Below, piece by piece: positions 47,152 through 52,502 of a stretch of DNA of 52,502 nt (its first letter is position 1; each line of letters starts with the position of its first letter). The stretch spans positions 1 through 52,502 of the forward strand of contig NZ_RCBY01000028.1 in the NCBI RefSeq assembly GCF_003838195.1, in the 5' to 3' direction. A model generated the notes under the pieces. The model did no database searches and was not told the origin of the DNA. It saw only the letters and a list, made by a program, of their open reading frames with translations. The stretch comes from Okeania hirsuta. Lineage in GTDB: Bacteria; Cyanobacteriota; Cyanobacteriia; Cyanobacteriales; Microcoleaceae. Made by a program: the position numbers and the translations under genes.

Positions 47152-48802
47152 CTCGTTAAAATCGGAGATAATAACGGGAGCTTCTCAAACAAAGAAGTTT
47201 CTTGCTCCTGCTGGCGCAACGCTGCACGAACACAGGTTGATTAACGTCTTACGCCTCCACAAGCAGGCAAGATGATACCCACCTCGTTTAATGTTTTATT
47301 GCAATATGTTAATTGCAGCATTCTCATCTCTATCTAAAACTATTTTACATAATGGACTATCTAAAACTATTTTACATAATGGACAAGAATTAATTCTAAC
47401 TGATCAAGTTAATGGTACTTTCTGACCACAATTACTACAATGAGTGAAAGGTATGATTCGGGTTGACTTTAATTACATGAACACCGCATTTTACCGCCAC
47501 TGCATTCAATTTTTCAATCCATACCCCAAGCTACATCATCAATAGAGTTGTCGCTAAATAAAGGGAAAAAATAACTCTAACCTAGACAGAGCAATAATTC
47601 CAAGCATTTTTGCTATCCAATAGCTACAATCCTTACAGAACAAGGTTTTTGGGTGATTTTTAAGTTATAAAGCGACAAGTCTAATTGATTTTGAGAGTTT
47701 CGTGTTTCTTGCTATTCCTTTAATCTTGAAGTTTTCAACGGCAATTAAGTCATTTTCTTTAACTAATTTATGAGTAGTTTTGTCTGGCAATATCTTCTCT
47801 TTCTCTGGCAATATGTTGATGTAATCTAGCTATTCTATTCTGCGCCTTTTTCCAGTTATTTGACCCCATTTCTTTTCTAGATACAATTCTATGCTTTCTG
47901 GCTAAATTAGATTGAGATTTTCTATAAAAATTCGGCACAGAAATAGTCTCACCAATATTAGTAGTAAAAAATTATTTTCAGCCTAAATCAATACCTACAG
48001 CAGTCTTAATATTATCTGTAGGAATTAAACCCACCCCTTCAGTTCCCCTCCCTGGAGGGGTTAGGGGAGGGTGCTCTTCTCAGCTTAAACTTATATAATA
48101 ACTATCAGCTTCTTGAGTGCGTCTTACATTCTGGGGAAACCCCACCAATTAGCACTCGCTTTTTTGGTTATAGTTGCAGTTTTAATCACAAACCCATCTG
48201 GTATAGGTCTATGAACTATCACAGGAATAGCACAAAACCTCGTAGTAATTATTTGCTTACCATCAAATTTAATTACTGATAAGCGGATGATTAACTCTAC
48301 TGAAACAAAATGACCTTAACTTACCTGATTTTTTAAATCTTGGTCGTCCTCCATGTTTACCAGTTTTATCAGGTATTAACCAACGCTTCCAAGCTTGATC
48401 TAGTCTTTGCAAATTAATTTGCTGGACTTCGTATGGAGATTTCTTTGTAGTCAGGAAATAGCTTGTTTGTCTGTTTAAGTGCTGATTGCTGAAAATAATA
48501 ATCTGGTCTACTGGGAATCTCAGCAATAGGACATGAAACTATTGAGCAACGGTCAGTTTGACATTTGGTTCTATGCAACCAGTCTAGTCTTTGACCTAGG
48601 GCGTAATTCCAATGCCTTCGTAAAAGTTTTAGCCAATAATCAATTTTGGCTGACTGTTCACAAGTGGGCTTAATTTTGTAGCAATGAGTAATTATCATAA
48701 TTTTTATACTACTCTTTATTGCTATATTTGAACATCAATCGACACCTGTTTAATTTACCACAGGCAATTCCCTTCCCGTTAAATCGGAGATTATAACGGA
48801 GG
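47152..48802 (-). mobile_element. Dead IS200/IS605-type element between ftsQ and ftsZ
   Basis: Bounded by two related palindromes in the same orientation: CTCGTTAAAATCGGAGATAA plus TAACGGG at 47152-47179 and CCCGTTAAATCGGAGATTAT plus AACGGAGG at 48775-48802. Subterminal palindromes at both ends in direct orientation, rather than terminal inverted repeats, are typical of IS200/IS605. The region between holds only a broken tnpB; no tnpA is seen. 47180-47295 is the likely right-end/omega-RNA zone of this copy. Confidence 0.65.
47296..48698 (-). pseudogene. tnpB pseudogene with many frame breaks
   Basis: From the start (MIITHCYKIKPTCEQSAKID, WLKLLRRHWNYALG) the protein passes through VQQINLQRLDQAWKRW and RPRFKKSG and then loses frame repeatedly. 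Later pieces are VGIDLG (RuvC-I, ~48000), a zinc ribbon C-S-N-C-G (47428-47442) with CPLCKIVL, and RDENAAINIL (RuvC-III) before TAA at 47296. A 27-bp unit is tandemly duplicated (47330-47356, 47357-47383), adding nine residues in frame between zinc ribbon and RuvC-III. Inactive. Confidence 0.8.
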
Positions 48803-49029
48803 ACTTCTTGCCGAATCTTTTTGGATTATAACCCAACAAACTCAGAATATTTATTAGTTTTTCTCTATTGGGAACTTAGCTAATGATTGAACGTCTCTAA
48901 TTTTTCTGTTTTTTTTTGGAGATTTCAATTTGCAACTTTAAAAATTGGAAGGACATATAATTAAATTTACTTTGGATTTTTTCTAAAACCAAAGGGAATA
49001 TTTTAATATACTTTGAAATTATTGTCGAT
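48803..49029. other. ftsQ 3' flank
   Basis: 227 AT-rich bases; nothing recognisable beyond poly-T stretches near 48900 that could help terminate ftsQ transcripts only if read on the minus strand as poly-A, so no terminator is claimed. Confidence 0.4.
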
Positions 49030-49866
49030 TTAATTCGACTGAATTTTAATTCCTCTAGATTTATTTGGTAATTGGATTAAAGGATATTCTGGATTTTTCA
49101 GATCGATATAGGCAATTCGGCGAGCATCAATTTTATTTGGTAATTCTCGCATTTGGTCTAGAACATTTAATTGTTCGCTAAATCGAGAACTGTACTGTCC
49201 TAGATGAACTATTCCCAGTTCAGTCGTTAGAATTAAGTTTCCTGGATCTTGCCAATTAATCTCGAACACTTTAACAGGGCTAAGACTTAGGCTTTGGTAT
49301 AGCAGATGCCAATATTTACGATACTGTTCAGTAAAACCAATTACTTTTAGAGTAGGTAAAGATTGAGTTCTTTCTAGAGCAGAAAAACTTTCTAGGGGGA
49401 TCCAATTCCCTTCGGCATCTAACCACCCCATTTTTTGTGAGTTACCAGCACCTACTTTACTCTTCAGTTGAGTAATTGCCACAGGACGTCTCTCTGTAAT
49501 CTCAATCTTTAAACTGAGAGGAAATAACTGCCGACTAATTTTTGCCCGGGCAATTGGGCCGTGGGACTCTAAATTTTTAGCTAGTACCTGTGGTTTAATT
49601 TTCCAAAGAGACTGAGGATACTCTAAAGGAATTAGAGATAATATTGCTCGGTCTGAAAGTAATTGATTACCTTCTACACTTAACTGTTCCTGTTTAGTTA
49701 TGAGCCAAATGGGCTGAGTAATTGCCCAGAGCAAAGTTCCTGCTAAACCACCAACTGCTAGTATTTGCCATATTATAACTACTAATCTTAATCGTCTTTG
49801 ACGCAGCAATGTTTGTCGCCGACTTGACAAATCTGATCGAGAAACCGATGCAATACCATTAGCCAT
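49030..49866 (-). CDS. ftsQ: Cell division protein FtsQ
   Basis: 278 residues. A basic cytoplasmic start (RRQTLLRQRRLR) leads to one membrane helix (~29-50), then a POTRA domain (~58-125; LSVEGNQLLSDRAILSLIP, WKIKPQVLAKNLESHGPIA, ISRQLFPLSLKIEITERRP) and the FtsQ beta domain (GWLDAEGNWIPL; RRIAYIDLKNPEYPLIQLP). In bacteria FtsQ scaffolds the divisome with FtsL and FtsB. ftsQ-ftsZ adjacency is usual in cyanobacteria and is preserved here despite the intervening IS remnant. Confidence 0.92.
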   Translation of the reverse strand: MANGIASVSRSDLSSRRQTLLRQRRLRLVVIIWQILAVGGLAGTLLWAITQPIWLITKQEQLSVEGNQLLSDRAILSLIPLEYPQSLWKIKPQVLAKNLESHGPIARAKISRQLFPLSLKIEITERRPVAITQLKSKVGAGNSQKMGWLDAEGNWIPLESFSALERTQSLPTLKVIGFTEQYRKYWHLLYQSLSLSPVKVFEINWQDPGNLILTTELGIVHLGQYSSRFSEQLNVLDQMRELPNKIDARRIAYIDLKNPEYPLIQLPNKSRGIKIQSN

Positions 49867-50121
49867 TATATTTATTTACTCACTAATTAGTTAATATTTT
49901 TAATGCTACCCTACACAATTATCATTTTGATTTAATCACTTATACAAATATTATTTTAGTTGTGAGATATTTGAGATTTTCAGCAAGCAGGTAAAAGTTA
50001 AATGGTCGCCGATGATTGATAATTTATAGAATCCCTAACCGTATCTTTTCCTAAAAAGATTATACTAATGAGCGATATAGCTGCCGCACTTGCTCCGCCA
50101 ACGCCAACGCCGCATGAGAAA

Positions 50122-50992
50122 ATGCGGTATTCAAGCAGTTTAACAGACTTTGAATGGGTTCTGATTGAACCATTATTACCAAAAAAGAAGAAAACTTATC
50201 CTACAAAATGGAGCAACAGAGAAATCTTAGATGGTATCTTATATCAATTAAAGAATGGTTGTAACTGGTGTGATCTACCCTGCATATTTACCACCCTATT
50301 CAACTGTATTTTGGCACTACAAGCAGTGGCGAGCATCAGGGGTTACCCTTGAAGATTAGAGATGTATTGCATCTGTGTTGTACGTCAACAGGTAAAAAAA
50401 AAGCCAGATGGACAACTTTAATCATCATTGATTCACTTATCTGTAAAAAATACCTGTAATGCTAGTATCAAGTCCAAGGGATTCTGTTTTTACAAGGCTA
50501 CCAACGGAATTAAAAGACCGGAACGCAGTTGATAGTCTCGGTTTTCCTTTTTTTACTTATTGCACCAAAGCCAATGTATCTGACGATCAGGGATTAATAG
50601 AAATGTTGTCAGATAACATTGATTACTTTAAGTCCAAACCTGTTAACCCATACTAAAATTACTATCTTACTTGACAATGGATATCCCATACGAAAAAATA
50701 GCACAGGAGTTAAAGAAAATTTATCCAGCAATTATGACCAAGATTCGGTTTAAACTATCACCAAAACCTTCACAGGTGGAGAAAAAACAGCAAGGAAAAA
50801 CAGGATTTGTTCCCGTCAAGGCCAGGTGTGTCATCGTGCATAACCAACTCTTGGATGGAAAGGTGTAAAAGCTTGACTAAAAATTTTGTTTGCGCAGCAT
50901 TCCGCAGGAAAAGAACTCTGGAAAATGCCACAGCCAAGATTAATCTTTGTTTTATTCGACTGATGCTTAAGAGGTTGGCGATCGCGACTTAG
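50122..50992 (+). pseudogene. IS5-type transposase remnant with an in-frame micro-repeat
   Basis: Pieces in several frames read DFEWVLIEPLLPKKKKTYP, NREILDGILYQLKNGCNWCD, VFWHYKQWRASGV, DSLGFPFFTYCTKANVSDDQ, ILLDNGYPYEKIAQELKKIY and NAWMERCKSLTKNF-like, ending INLCFIRLMLKRLAIAT at a HIP1-containing stop. This matches IS5-group (DUF4096) transposases, with the DDE Asp in LLDNGYP. Frameshifts and stops occur at ~50285, 50351-50460 and 50655. At 50888-50911 a micro-repeat adds 21 bp inside KNF..RTLENA. Confidence 0.8.
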
Positions 50993-51460
50993 TATAACCT
51001 TTCCCTCAAAAGATACGATCAGGGGTTCTATAGAGATTTATGTAGTTATAAATCATAACTTTTAAATATATACAAAATATTTCTACACCAGTAGATGTTT
51101 TTACTAATTAATCAAATTTTAGATAGAAAAAATATCTAATTGATTTTCTGTTCTGTTTATTTGTATACTCAATTTTCCCTAATATTATTACTATCTATTA
51201 AGGCTTAAGAGCTGATTTATTAACTGAGCTGTTAGCTCCGCATTCCGCAGGAAAACTCTTATGCTATCTAGGTCTCATAAATTTCCACTTTACTGGCCTA
51301 CAATCGGTAAAACCTTTGTCCTGTAAGAAATTCAGCCTCTTAATATTTACTCTATAAATCAGCTCTAAGCACCTAGAGGCTGACGTACCTCTTGCCCATA
51401 GCCAAAAAATTCCAGAGAATGACATAGTTAAATAATATATAATGTCGCCTTTTTTTTGTT
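50993..51460. repeat. Gap with a GGCTTA-ended MITE carrying a micro-repeat
   Basis: 51202-51370: inverted ends GGCTTAAGAGCTGATTTAT and ATAAATCAGCTCTAAGC, ~169 bp. A micro-repeat (CTCCGCATTCCGCAGGAAAA) sits at 51236-51255. No frame inside. 50993-51201 is plain AT-rich DNA; 51371-51460 carries nothing recognised. Confidence 0.65.
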
Positions 51461-52090
51461 ATGAGAAAAACTGTGTTAGAAACTCTTGACTTAATTAAAT
51501 TTTACAAGTCCTGTAACCCTACCAAGACCCTCATAGTAGGACATCCTGAAGATGAAAATATTACATAGATTTTGCGAGTGTTTAGAGGTAGTGACATTAT
51601 TCAAGAATTAGAAAGAACAATAACACTACTATCTGGAAATCAGCCAACTTGTCAACTATTTACAGGGCACATCGGTTGTGGCAAGTCCACTGAACTATTT
51701 AGACTGAAAGATAAACTAGAAAGAAAAGGATATCATATTGTTTACTTTGAATCCTCTGAAGACTTAGATATGGGGGATGTAGATATTAGTGATATTTTAC
51801 TGGCGATCACTCGTCAAGTCAGTGAAAATATAGAGCAAGCCAACATCAAACTAAAACCAGGCTACTTCCAAAAACTATTTACGGAAATATCAGAAGTATT
51901 ACAAACCCCGATCCAACTTTCAGCAGAGGCAGAAGTATCTGTTGGTATTGCCAAAATTACTGCTAAAATTAAAGATTATCCCAAACTACGTTCTCAATTA
52001 AGACAATATCTAGAACCACGAACCAGCACCATTCTAGAATCAATCAATCAAGAATTACTCGGACGAGCTAACATTGAACTGATAGTGTAA
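51461..52090 (+). pseudogene. AAA-type ATPase remnant with one in-frame TAG, cut at its C-terminal side
   Basis: From ATG 51461: MRKTVLETLDLIKFYKSCNP, TKTLIVGHPEDENIT, then TAG (51566-51568), then ILRVFRGSDIIQELERTI in the same frame, Walker A GHIGCGKST, FESSEDLDMGDVDISDIL and a charged helical part. I recall cyanobacterial ATPases with NPSKTL and GHIGCGKSTEL blocks that are much longer, with a Walker B DNLDR segment; that part is missing here. The frame stops at TAA right at the junction to WD40 sequence (TAATG), suggesting a deletion joining two genes. Confidence 0.7.
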
Positions 52091-52470
52091 TGAGTGTCAG
52101 TTTTAGTCTGAACAATCAAATTATTGCTTCTGGTAATAAAGATAAAACAGTCAAGTTGTGGAACCGCAAAGGCAAATTACTTAAAACTTTAGTTGGTCAT
52201 AAAAAATGGGTCAATAGTGTTAGTTTCAGCCCCGATGGCAAAATGCTTGCTTCTGCCAGTGATCATGGTATAGTAAAACTATGGACTCAAGATGGTGATC
52301 TGCTAAAAACTATTCCTGCTCACGATAATTGGGTGTTGGGAGTAAGTTTTAGCTCAGATGATCAGGCGATCGCTACGGCAAGTTATGATAATACAGTTAA
52401 ACTCTGGAGTATAAATGGTGAGTTATTGAAAACTTTTTTAAAAGGTTCTAGTGCAGGATGGCAGAAATAA
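52090..52470 (+). pseudogene. WD40-repeat fragment
   Basis: 126 residues, ATG overlapping the upstream TAA by one base. Three WD40 units end VKLWN, VKLWT and VKLWS, with linkers such as [16 protein letters not shown] and [16 protein letters not shown]; a propeller normally needs about seven. It begins within a repeat, ends abruptly (GSSAGWQK) and lies against the right edge of the window. AAA-ATPase plus WD40 fits the large STAND/NACHT-like proteins of filamentous cyanobacteria. Most likely a leftover fragment. Confidence 0.65.
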
Positions 52471-52502
52471 GTGACCAGTAGGAGCAATGCCCTCTTCCTG
52501 AG

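Overview
The window looks like chromosomal DNA of a filamentous, non-heterocystous marine cyanobacterium of the Trichodesmium/Okeania type. The evidence is low GC, many HIP1 palindromes (GCGATCGC), cyanobacterial marker genes (FtsH close to Synechocystis Slr1604, FtsZ, FtsQ, cobH, thiD, DUF3531 and DUF3288 proteins) and unusually long gene-poor gaps packed with small repeats. The genus is inferred; no sequence search was run.

Layout. 0-8 kb: a TerB-dynamin GTPase, a Nudix hydrolase and an exporter ABC protein, separated by repeat-filled gaps, then tRNA-Tyr(GTA) and tRNA-Thr(GGT). 8-18.1 kb: an HTH protein, a LapA-like protein, a membrane protein, cobH, a 5'-truncated phoD, a PD-(D/E)XK nuclease, and a minus-strand cluster of a Panacea antitoxin, a MazF-like toxin and an ECF-type ATPase; then a secreted TPR protein and a DUF3531 protein. 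18.5-23 kb: a Nudix hydrolase, an AtzH-like gene broken by a miniature transposon, a TPR protein, a DUF3288 protein, an IS630 remnant and a methyltransferase with one stop codon inside. 23.8-33.8 kb: a glycan/methylation locus with a 2498-residue multi-domain glycosyltransferase-methyltransferase and a methyltransferase-TPR-FkbM fusion split by one TAA. 34.4-41.9 kb: ftsH, a TnpB fragment, a nuclease-fold protein, a small secreted protein, a nine-copy 76-bp tandem array and a multi-pass membrane protein. 43.3-50 kb: an orphan dndE, a ComFB/CdgR-like gene, thiD, ftsZ and ftsQ, the last two separated by a dead IS200/IS605 element. 50-52.5 kb: an IS5-type remnant and an AAA ATPase/WD40 remnant.

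Most striking is how much of the window is shaped by small non-autonomous elements. I can define at least seven families by terminal inverted repeats, internal hairpins or target duplications. They include one with 6-bp TAANTA target duplications, one that interrupts a gene with a 7-bp duplication, a roughly 21-bp hairpin repeat that landed in frame inside a transposase remnant, and a three-level nest. Four otherwise continuous genes carry single in-frame stops (TGA, TAG, TAA, TAG).

The best candidates for something undescribed are the exact 76-bp x 9 structured array at 39.39-40.05 kb, the repeated ~130-residue module in the giant glycosyltransferase, the Panacea/MazF pair whose toxin has a Cys/His-containing insertion, and the lone dndE. 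All functions are assigned from motifs and remembered family resemblance.
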